Shown here: positions 49,567 through 56,937 of the stretch, one piece after another | Layout: every line of letters starts with the position of its first letter | Position numbering within the stretch: position 1 is the stretch's first letter | DNA from: PALSA-612 sp963846915 | Lineage (GTDB): Bacteria > Actinomycetota > Thermoleophilia > Gaiellales > Gaiellaceae | DNA: 64,000 bases | Direction of reading: 5' to 3' | NCBI GenBank assembly: GCA_963846915.1 | Contig: CAWJXV010000009.1 | Span: 248,001-312,000 of the forward strand | The notes under the pieces: model-generated | The model's input: only the letters and a program-made list of their open reading frames with translations | Told to the model about the DNA's origin: nothing | The model's database searches: none | Translations under genes and position numbers: made by a program

Positions 49567-49890
49567 ATGAGAGAGGTCACCGACGCGACGTTCGAGACGG
49601 ACGTGCTGCAGTCATCGACGCCGGTCGTGGTCGACTTCTGGGCTCCCTGGTGCGGACCATGCCGAGCGGTCGCTCCGATCCTCGAGCAACTCGCAGAGGA
49701 GCAGCCGGGCATCACGTTCACCTCGGTGAACATCGACCACAACCCGAACTACGCGTCGCGGTTCGGCGTGCTCTCGATCCCGACGGTGATCCTGTTCGAG
49801 CACGGCGAGGCGCAGGAGACGATCATCGGCGCCCGGCCGCGCTCCTACTTCGAGAACGCCTGGGCACGGTGGCTCACGGCTGCGACGTAG
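49567..49890 (+). CDS. trxA: Thioredoxin
   Basis: A 107-residue thioredoxin fold: MREVTDATFETDVLQSSTPV then VVDFWAPWCGPCRAVAPILE with the redox-active WCGPC, and FGVLSIPTVILFEHGEAQET with the cis-Pro strand (SIPT). Typical length for thioredoxin. It reduces disulfides in cytoplasmic proteins. The C-terminus overlaps the convergent permease gene by 17 nt. Whether it is the main thioredoxin cannot be told from this window. Confidence 0.93.
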   Translation: MREVTDATFETDVLQSSTPVVVDFWAPWCGPCRAVAPILEQLAEEQPGITFTSVNIDHNPNYASRFGVLSIPTVILFEHGEAQETIIGARPRSYFENAWARWLTAAT

Positions 49891-50869
49891 CGGCCGACAC
49901 CTGAGTCGGCGCGCGGCCGCGGCGCGCGGCCGGTTCGAGAAGCGCCGCGACCAGGTCGGCGACGAGGTTCGCGAATGCGACCGTCGCGGCCACGAACAGC
50001 AGCACGCCGATCAGCACCGGGAAGTCGCGCCGGACGGCGGCCTGCGCCGTCGTGCGGCCGAGGCCGGGAATGCCGAACGCGACCTCGACGAACAGCGTCA
50101 CGCCGATCAGCCCGAAGGCCATGCCGCCGAGGTCGAGCACGAGCGCCGAGAGCATCGGCCGGACCGTCGACGGCAGCACGTGCGAACGCAGGATGCCCCA
50201 TTCGGACACGCCCTTGGCGCGGGCCGTGCGCACGTGGGAGTCGCGCAGCGTCTGCCGTGAGCGCCCCCGGACGAGGCGCACGTACGCGGCTCCGTAGATC
50301 AACGCGAACGCCGTCCACGGCAGGGCCATGTGGTACGCCCACGGCAGCGGGCCGCCGCAGTCGGGCTCGGGGCCGAGCGTGTCGCAATACCCGCCGGGCG
50401 GGAACCAGCCGAGCTCGTCCCCGAACAGCCAGGAGAGGACGAGCCCGAGCCAGAGCGGCTGCAGGGAGAGGCCGACGACGGCGAGAACGCCGCCGGCCTT
50501 CCCGGCCCGCGACGAGGGGCGGAGCGCCGAGAGCAGGCCGAGTGGGATCGCGATCGCGAGCCAGATCACCGCGCCGCCGAGGACGAGACCGGCAGTAATC
50601 GGCGCCGCGGTCGTGACGATCGTCGTCACGCTGTGACCGTTGGCCGTCGACGTGCCGAGGTCGCCGTGGACGATCTTCGACAGGAAGCGCACGTAGTTGT
50701 CGACGACGCTCCCGTGGAGACCGAGCGGTGGGCCGATCGGGAACGGCGCCCGGCGGCGCGGCGCCGGCGTCGTGTGCGGCAGCAAGAAGAAGATGACGAA
50801 CGTGACCGTGGCCAGCCCGAAGAAGAGCAGCACCGCGCAGAGCAGCCGTCTGACCAGGTAGGCGCCCAC
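49874..50869 (-). CDS. ABC transporter permease (DppB/OppB-type)
   Basis: A 331-residue permease with six helices. The start MGAYLVRRLLCAVLLFFGLA is the DppB type, GDLGTSTANGHSVTTIVTT a periplasmic loop, and RTARAKGVSEWGILRSHVLP the EAA-loop contact for an ATPase. It lacks partner permease, ATPases and binding protein in the window. It follows thiL by 42 nt, so it may share its transcript. Family substrates are peptides, nickel and some opines; sequence does not tell which. Confidence 0.88.
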   Translation of the reverse strand: MGAYLVRRLLCAVLLFFGLATVTFVIFFLLPHTTPAPRRRAPFPIGPPLGLHGSVVDNYVRFLSKIVHGDLGTSTANGHSVTTIVTTAAPITAGLVLGGAVIWLAIAIPLGLLSALRPSSRAGKAGGVLAVVGLSLQPLWLGLVLSWLFGDELGWFPPGGYCDTLGPEPDCGGPLPWAYHMALPWTAFALIYGAAYVRLVRGRSRQTLRDSHVRTARAKGVSEWGILRSHVLPSTVRPMLSALVLDLGGMAFGLIGVTLFVEVAFGIPGLGRTTAQAAVRRDFPVLIGVLLFVAATVAFANLVADLVAALLEPAARRGRAPTQVSAATSQP

Positions 50870-50911
50870 CGGAGGGCATACGCTTACCAGGCGCAGGCCG
50901 GTTGTCGAGTC

Positions 50912-51727
50912 TCAGCCGAAGTGGCGATACCCGGGAAGCTCGATCGCCCGACCGCCGAGGAGCAGCTCGACGCCGCTTCCTTCCTCGCACCGGCCGATCT
51001 CGGCGAAGCCGGCCGGCCGCTCGACCGCGGCGAGCAGCTCGAAGTCCTCGCCGAAGCCGAGGTCGTCCACCGTCGCTCCGCGCGCGAGCGGGACGCGGTC
51101 GACGTCGATCACGATCCGGCAGCCCGAGCGCTCGGCCAGATGGCTCGCGTCCTGCGCGAGCCCGTCCGAGATATCGAGCATCGCGTGGGCGTCTCGCGCC
51201 AGCCGCTTTCCCTCCGCGAGCCTGATCGGCGGACGGACGTAGCCGCCGGCGCGGAACGCAGCCCCGGCCGCGCCGAGAGGCCCCGTGACGACGAGCGCAT
51301 CGCCCGGGTGGGCGCCTGCGCGGCCCGGAACTCGTTCGGCGCGACCGATTGCGGTCAGGGAGAGGACGAGCTGCGGCGCAGAGGTCGTGTCCCCTCCGGC
51401 GACGGGCACACCCGTCTCGGCGATGCCCTCGTACAGCTCGATCACGTCGGCGACGGCCGCATCCGACGGCGCGCCGAGGGTCACGATCAGGCACTCGGCG
51501 TCGGCGCCCGACGCGGCGAGGTCGCTCAGGTTGACCGCGGCGGCGCGAAAGCCGAGATCGCGCCAGGACATCCGGTCGAGCAGGAAGTGCACGCCCTCGA
51601 CGAGCGCGTCCTGCGTGACGACGAGGCCGCCGGCGAGCTGCGCGGCGTCGTGCTCGATCCCCCTCGCCAGGCCGCGCCGCTCGAGCTCGGCCAGGAGGCC
51701 GAACTCGCCCAGGTCCGAGAGCCTCAT
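50912..51727 (-). CDS. thiL: Thiamine-monophosphate kinase
   Basis: A 271-residue kinase making thiamine diphosphate. Key motifs: VEGVHFLLDRMSWRDLGFRA (Mg-binding Asp), VPVAGGDTTSAPQLVLSLTA (GGDTT), and AHAMLDISDGLAQDASHLAE (second acidic site) are typical of ThiL. Length is at the short end of the family; the C-terminal beta-layer is present. The ATG overlaps the thiD stop in ATGA, so both are co-translated. Other thiamine genes are not seen here. Confidence 0.92.
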   Translation of the reverse strand: MRLSDLGEFGLLAELERRGLARGIEHDAAQLAGGLVVTQDALVEGVHFLLDRMSWRDLGFRAAAVNLSDLAASGADAECLIVTLGAPSDAAVADVIELYEGIAETGVPVAGGDTTSAPQLVLSLTAIGRAERVPGRAGAHPGDALVVTGPLGAAGAAFRAGGYVRPPIRLAEGKRLARDAHAMLDISDGLAQDASHLAERSGCRIVIDVDRVPLARGATVDDLGFGEDFELLAAVERPAGFAEIGRCEEGSGVELLLGGRAIELPGYRHFG

Positions 51728-52500
51728 CGCTTCTCCAGGCCGAGGACGTCGACCGGTCCGTCGCCTGCCCCGATCCCGGCGAGGCCGCGGCGCACGGCCC
51801 CGGACGCGACCTCCGCCGCCTGCCGCGCGGCCGCCTCGAGGTCGAGCCCCAGGGCGAGCAGCGCGGCCAGCGTCGCCGAATGCGTGCAGCCGGCGCCGTG
51901 CGTGGCGCCGCTCTCGTGACGCGGGACCGGGATCTGCACGATCTGCTCGCCGTCGAAGAACGTGTCGACCGGCTCGTCGCCGTGACCTCCCGTGACGATC
52001 ACCGCCTTCGGCCCGAGCGCGTGCAGGCGGCGGGCCAGCTCGTCGCGCGGAGCCGGTCCTCCCGCGAGTGCTTCCGCCTCGAGCAGGTTGGGCGTGATCG
52101 CCGTCGCGAGCGGGAACAGCCGCCCGACGAGCGTCTCGACCGCGTCCTCGCGCAGCAGCCGTGCGCCGGAGCTCGCGACCATCACCGGGTCGACCACGAG
52201 CGGGACAGGATGCGCCTCGAGGAAGCCCGCGACGGTCTCGACGATCGGAGCTGAGAAGAGCATGCCCGTCTTGGCCGCGTCGACCCCGATGTCCGAGAAA
52301 ACAGCCTCGAGCTGCGCTTCCACGAACCCGGTCGGCGCCTCGTGCACCGCCGTCACGCCGACCGTGTTCTGCGCCGTCAGCGCGACGACGACGCTCATGC
52401 CGTGACAGCCGGCTGCGGCGAACGCCTTCAGGTCGGCCTGGATGCCAGCGCCGCCGCCCGAGTCGGAGCCTGCGATCGTGAGGCAGCGCGGGACAGCCAT
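51724..52500 (-). CDS. thiD: Hydroxymethylpyrimidine/phosphomethylpyrimidine kinase
   Basis: A 258-residue ribokinase-like enzyme phosphorylating the thiamine pyrimidine precursor twice. CLTIAGSDSGGGAGIQADLK is the ThiD signature, followed by AAAGCHGMSVVVALTAQNTV, DPVMVASSGARLL, and HGAGCTHSATLAALLALG near the end (anion hole with catalytic-type sequence GAGC). The ATG at 52500 is 7 nt after TAGCCT. No TPP riboswitch sits between it and the divergent methyltransferase, as only 44 nt are available. Confidence 0.93.
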   Translation of the reverse strand: MAVPRCLTIAGSDSGGGAGIQADLKAFAAAGCHGMSVVVALTAQNTVGVTAVHEAPTGFVEAQLEAVFSDIGVDAAKTGMLFSAPIVETVAGFLEAHPVPLVVDPVMVASSGARLLREDAVETLVGRLFPLATAITPNLLEAEALAGGPAPRDELARRLHALGPKAVIVTGGHGDEPVDTFFDGEQIVQIPVPRHESGATHGAGCTHSATLAALLALGLDLEAAARQAAEVASGAVRRGLAGIGAGDGPVDVLGLEKR

Positions 52501-52507
52501 GCCGCGA

Positions 52508-52513
52508 AGGCTA
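52508..52513 (-). promoter_or_regulatory. -10 box (TAGCCT), leaderless thiD-thiL transcript
   Basis: TAGCCT, 7 nt, ATG at 52500. Confidence 0.4.
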
Positions 52514-52532
52514 GACCGCCGAAGCCCGCGGC

Positions 52533-52538
52533 TACGAT
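52533..52538 (+). promoter_or_regulatory. -10 box (TACGAT), leaderless methyltransferase transcript
   Basis: TACGAT, 6 nt, ATG at 52545; faces the thiD box across 19 nt. Confidence 0.45.
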
Positions 52539-52544
52539 CGACGC

Positions 52545-53222
52545 ATGCCCGCCGCGCACTACGACGGCGTCGCGGCCTGGTACGAGCAGGAATTCGGGCC
52601 CGACCCCGCGCCCGAGGTCGTCGACGTGGTCTCGCGGCTCGTCGGTCCCGGCTCCGGCCCGTGCCTCGATCTCGGCTGCGGCACCGGCTTCCACCTGCCT
52701 CTGCTCCACAAGCTCGGCTGGAGCCTGACCGGAGTCGACCTCTCCGAGGACCAGCTCCGGTTCGCCCGCGAGCGTGCCGGGGGCTTCGCGGAGCTGCTGC
52801 AGACCGACGCGACGTCGCTCCCGTTCGACGACGCCTCGTTCGACCTCGTCTTCTCGGCGTTCACGCACACGGACATGGAGGACTTCGGCGCCGTCGTCCG
52901 CGAGGGCGCCCGTGTGCTCCGGCCGGACGGCCGCTTCGTCTATCTCGGCCCGCATCCCTGCTTCGTCGGACCGCACTCGCGGTTCGTCGCGGCGAAAGGG
53001 GTTCCGGCGCTCCAGCTCGGCTACGGCGAGCCCGGCCGCTACACCGAGGCCCCGGGGCTCTCCCCGACGGGACTCCGCGCCAAGGTCGGCGCCGTACACA
53101 TCATGCTCGGCGCGCTCCTGCAGACGTTCCTCGACGTCGGCCTGCGGATCGACGCGTTCGAGGAGCCGATCTGCGCGGGCCGCGTCTACCCGCACTGGCT
53201 CGCCCTGCGCGCCGCCCGGTGA
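52545..53222 (+). CDS. Class I SAM-dependent methyltransferase
   Basis: A 225-residue methyltransferase: start MPAAHYDGVAAWYEQEFGPD, motif I CLDLGCGTGFHLPLLHKLGW, GVDLSEDQLRFARERA, motif II TDATSLPFDDASFDLVFSAF and GARVLRPDGRFVYLGPHP. It resembles UbiE-type enzymes on small molecules. Its stop shares GTGA with the helicase gene start, so the two are translated together; whether it modifies nucleic acid or protein in the same pathway is not known. Confidence 0.88.
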   Translation: MPAAHYDGVAAWYEQEFGPDPAPEVVDVVSRLVGPGSGPCLDLGCGTGFHLPLLHKLGWSLTGVDLSEDQLRFARERAGGFAELLQTDATSLPFDDASFDLVFSAFTHTDMEDFGAVVREGARVLRPDGRFVYLGPHPCFVGPHSRFVAAKGVPALQLGYGEPGRYTEAPGLSPTGLRAKVGAVHIMLGALLQTFLDVGLRIDAFEEPICAGRVYPHWLALRAAR

Positions 53223-55459
53223 GCGTCGGCCTCGCCACCTGGGACGACCTGCTCACCGGCGAGGAGATCGCATATCTGGGAACAGAGCCGGCGCGCGACC
53301 CCGTCGTCGAGCCGTTTCCGGACGGCATCGACCCGCGCGTCCAGAGCGCACTCGTCGGGAGCGGCGTGACGTCGCTCTACCGCCATCAGGCCGAGGCCTG
53401 GGAGGCGGCGGGCGGCGGCGAGCACCTGATCGTCACGACGGGGACGGCGAGCGGGAAGACCCTGGCGTTCAACCTGCCCGTGCTCGACGCGATCGCCCGC
53501 GACCCGAAGACCCGCGTCCTCTACCTGTATCCGACGAAAGCGCTCGCTCAGGACCAGGCGCGGTCGCTGCAGGCGTTCGGGATCCCGAAGCTCCGCGCCG
53601 CGATCTACGACGGCGACACCGAGGCGGAGAAGCGCTGGCAGATCCGCAAGTGGGCGAATGCGATCCTGTCCAACCCGGACATGCTCCACGTCGGCGTCCT
53701 GCCGCACCACGACCGCTGGGGCGACGTGCTCTCGAATCTCCGCTATGTCGTCGTCGACGAGGCACACGTCTACCGCGGCGTGTTCGGCTCGCATGTCGGG
53801 AACGTGCTCCGGCGGCTGCGGCGGATCGCGCGTGCGTACGGCTGCGAGCCACAGTTCCTGCTCGCGTCGGCGACGATCGCCAACCCGGGCGAGCTCGCGC
53901 GGTCACTGCTCGGCGTCGACGTGACGGTGATCTCCGGCGACGCCGCGCCGCGCGCCGAGCGGACCGTCTGCCTCTGGAACCCGCCCGTGATCGACGAGGA
54001 GCTGTGGCTGCGCTCGAGTGCGCTCGGGGAAGGAGCGAAGCTGATGGCGGAGCTCGTCTCGCGCGGCCTGCGCACACTGTGCTTCGCGAAGAGCCGCCGG
54101 GCGGCCGAGCTGATCCACCGCTTCGCGCTCGAGCGGCTGGGGCCGGGGTACGAGGGGCGACTGTCGCCCTACCGCGCCGGGTACACGCCTGCGCAGCGGC
54201 GCGACATCGAGCGGCGCCTCGTCGAGGGCGAACTGCTCGGCGTGTCGGCGACCGATGCGCTCGAGCTCGGAATCGACGTCGGCCTGCTCGACGCGGTCGT
54301 CTCGGTCGGCTTCCCCGGAACCGTCGCCAGCCTGAGACAGCAATGGGGTCGAGCCGGGCGCCGCGGCCATGGGCTCGCTGTGCTCGTCGCGACCGAGGAC
54401 GCGCTGGACCAGTACTTCATGCGGGAGCCGGAGATGTTGCTCGGGCGGCGGGTCGAGGCCGCGATCCTCGACCACGCCAACCCGCGACTCCTCGACGGCC
54501 ACGTCCTCGCGGCCGCCTACGAGGGGCCGATCGACGACGCCGACCGGGAGACGCTGGGGGACGCGGCGCTCGAACGCGCCGCCGTGCTCCCCGAGCTCCG
54601 GAAGACGGCGGCGGGCTTCGTCTGGGCGGGCCGCGACTACCCGGCGGCGCGCGTCTCGCTCCGCTCGGCGAGCCCCGATCCCGTGCTGATCGTCGAAGCC
54701 GAAGCCGGCTCCGTGCTCGGGACGCTCGAGCGCGAGCGCGCGTACTCGACCGCCCACGAGGGCGCGGTCTACCTCCACCTCGGAGAGACCTACCTCGTGC
54801 GCACCCTCGATCTCGAAGCCGGGACCGCCCTCGTCGACCCCTTCAAGGGCGACTGGTACACGCAGGTGAAGAAGGAGACGACCACCGCGATCGAGGAGCC
54901 GCTGCGCACGGAGCGGCGGCTCGGACTCGACCTGTCCTTCGGCCGGGTGTCGGTGACCGAGCAGGTCGTCGCCTATCAGCGCAAGTCGACCCGGGACGGC
55001 AAGGTGCTCGACCTCGTCGCCCTCGACCTGCCGGCGTCGACGTTCGAGACCGAGGCGATCTGGTTCCTCCCCGAGCCCGCGCAGCTCGACGGGCTCGACC
55101 GGATGCCGAAGCTCCTCGGCACGCTGCACGCCGCAGAGCACGCGCTGATCGCCCTGCTGCCGCTGTGGGCGATGTGCGACCGCTGGGACATCGGCGGACT
55201 GTCGACGAACATCCATCCGCAGACGCAGCGGCCGACGGTGTTCGTGTACGACGGCCACCCGGGGGGCGTCGGCATCACCGAGCGCGGATTCGCCGCGTTC
55301 GAGGGCTGGACCGCCGACACGGCGCGGATGATCGAGGGCTGCCCTTGCGAGCACGGCTGCCCTTCGTGCGTCCAGTCGCCCAAGTGCGGCAACCTGAACG
55401 ACATGCTCGACAAGGCCGGCGCGCTTGAGCTGCTGCGCCGGATGCTCGCCGAACGCTGA
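53219..55459 (+). CDS. DEAD/DEAH-box helicase with DUF1998 (MrfA/YprA-like)
   Basis: A 746-residue superfamily 2 helicase. Motif I TTGTASGKTLAFNLPVLDAI, Ia YLYPTKALAQDQARSL, II VVVDEAHVYRGVFGS, III SATIANPGELARSLLG and VI QQWGRAGRRGHG define the helicase core. The C-terminus has the MrfA/Hrq1-like zinc site CPCEHGCPSCVQSPKC. Related B. subtilis MrfA works in mitomycin C (interstrand crosslink) repair. It starts with GTG inside the methyltransferase stop. A neighbouring MrfB-type nuclease is not present. Confidence 0.9.
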   Translation: MSVGLATWDDLLTGEEIAYLGTEPARDPVVEPFPDGIDPRVQSALVGSGVTSLYRHQAEAWEAAGGGEHLIVTTGTASGKTLAFNLPVLDAIARDPKTRVLYLYPTKALAQDQARSLQAFGIPKLRAAIYDGDTEAEKRWQIRKWANAILSNPDMLHVGVLPHHDRWGDVLSNLRYVVVDEAHVYRGVFGSHVGNVLRRLRRIARAYGCEPQFLLASATIANPGELARSLLGVDVTVISGDAAPRAERTVCLWNPPVIDEELWLRSSALGEGAKLMAELVSRGLRTLCFAKSRRAAELIHRFALERLGPGYEGRLSPYRAGYTPAQRRDIERRLVEGELLGVSATDALELGIDVGLLDAVVSVGFPGTVASLRQQWGRAGRRGHGLAVLVATEDALDQYFMREPEMLLGRRVEAAILDHANPRLLDGHVLAAAYEGPIDDADRETLGDAALERAAVLPELRKTAAGFVWAGRDYPAARVSLRSASPDPVLIVEAEAGSVLGTLERERAYSTAHEGAVYLHLGETYLVRTLDLEAGTALVDPFKGDWYTQVKKETTTAIEEPLRTERRLGLDLSFGRVSVTEQVVAYQRKSTRDGKVLDLVALDLPASTFETEAIWFLPEPAQLDGLDRMPKLLGTLHAAEHALIALLPLWAMCDRWDIGGLSTNIHPQTQRPTVFVYDGHPGGVGITERGFAAFEGWTADTARMIEGCPCEHGCPSCVQSPKCGNLNDMLDKAGALELLRRMLAER

Positions 55460-55484
55460 CGCGAGCAGCGATCGGCGGCGACGG

Positions 55485-55610
55485 CGCACGCCTCTCTCCC
55501 CACCCAGGGTGGGGAAGAGAGAACCACCCGCCACCCGAGGTGAGCATATCGGGCAAAGTCGCACGAAGGGCACACGCGGGTGAGACAAGACTGTGACGAT
55601 TGCTCCACAG
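55485..55610 (+). repeat. Dispersed intergenic repeat, copy B
   Basis: Begins with a stem CTCTCCCCACCC / GGGTGGGGAAGAG, then ACCACCCGCCACCCGAGGTG, AGCATATCGGG, CAAAGTCGCAC, and ends near TGTGACGATTGCTCCACAG. Copy C (62911-63035) shares most of this sequence. The hairpin lies 35 nt after the helicase stop and could end its transcript. Confidence 0.6.
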
Positions 55611-55658
55611 CCCTCGCGCATGACGAGGTCGCTGACGCGGCGGTGGTAGAAGTCGGCC

Positions 55659-56928
55659 ATGTCCGACCGACGCGCCAGAGGCGGCACGCTCATCCTCGGC
55701 GGCGGCTTCGCCGGCGCCTGGGTGGCGCGACTCCTCGGCAAGCGCGGCCTCGAGTCGACGATCGTCAACCGCGAGAACTTCATGCTGTTCGCGTCGCTCC
55801 TGCCCGAGGCCGCGTCGGGCTCCCTCGAGCCGCGCCACGTCGTCGTCCCGCTACGAATGATGTGCCCACGCTCCGAGCTCCTCGTCGGACGGGCGGGGGC
55901 GCTCGACACCGCGACACCAGACCGTTCGGGTCGAGACCGAGGAGGAGCTGATCACGGTCGGCTACGACCGGCTCGTGGTCGCATACGGCGCGGTCTCCCG
56001 CGCCCTCCCGATCCCCGGACTGGCAGAGCATGCGCTCGGCTTCAAGTCGCTCGAGGACGCGATCCGGCTTCGCAACCACGTCCTGCAGCGACTCGAAGCC
56101 GCGGCGGCGGCGGATGCGCCGGGCCACCGCGCCCGCGAGCTCACCTTCGTCTTCGTCGGCGCCGGCTACGCGGGCGTCGAGGCGCTCGCGGAGCTCCACG
56201 AGCTGGTCCGCGACGCTCTCCGGCACTATCCCGAGCTCACCGACGACGAGCAGCGCTGGATCCTCGTCGAGGCGGCGCCGAAGATCCTCCCCGAGATCCC
56301 GACCGGCCTCGGCGGCTACGCGGCGAAGCAGCTCGTCAAACGCGGCATCGACATCCGCGTCGGCACGACGCTCACGTCGCTCGATCCGCACGCCGCCACG
56401 CTCTCGGACGGCGAGCGAATCCCGACCAGCACGCTCGTCTGGACCGCAGGTGTCCGCGCCAGCCCGGCCGTCTCGGGGCTCGGGCTGCCGCTCGACGATC
56501 GCGGCCGCATCGTCGTCGACCAGTTCCTCCGGGTCGAGGGGAGCGAGAACATCTGGGCGCTCGGCGACAACGCGCGCGTGCCCAACCTGGCCACTCCCGA
56601 CCACCCCGACCCGCCGACGTCCCAGCACGCGCTCCGCCAGGCGCGGCGACTCGCGAAGAACCTGGCCGGCGACCCGAAGCCCTATCGCTACCGCATGCTC
56701 GGCCAGGTGGCGACTCTCGGCCGCTACCGCGGGATCGCGGACGTGTTCGGGCTCAAGCTGCGCGGCTTCCCCGGTTGGTTCGTCACGCGCACGTACCACC
56801 TGTACCAGCTCCCGCTCCTGTCCCGGAAGCTCCGCGTCGTCATGGACTGGACGGTCGCGCTCCTGTTCCGCCGGGACATCGCCGAGCTCGGCATGCTCGG
56901 TCACGCGAGGCCGATCGGCGATGAGTGA
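55659..56928 (+). pseudogene. ndh: Type II NADH dehydrogenase-like flavoprotein, frameshifted
   Basis: Up to about residue 87 (MSDRRARGGTLILGGGFAGA with the FAD-binding GxGxxG, then LRMMCPRSELLVGRAGALDT) the frame is normal. An extra C in the CC at 55917-55918 shifts it; the other frame continues with TVRVETEEELITVGYDRLVV, SRALPIPGLAEHALGFKSLE, ELTFVFVGAGYAGVEALAEL (second Rossmann) and ends with HARPIGDE. Without the extra base the product would be about 422 residues, the usual length for NDH-2. All motifs on both sides are intact, so an assembly error or a recent mutation is equally possible. Confidence 0.85.
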
Positions 56929-56937
56929 CGTCGTCCG

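Noticed and set aside
52501..52544. TPP riboswitch before thiD
   Set aside because: Only 44 nt lie between the divergent starts and no conserved THI-box sequence is seen.
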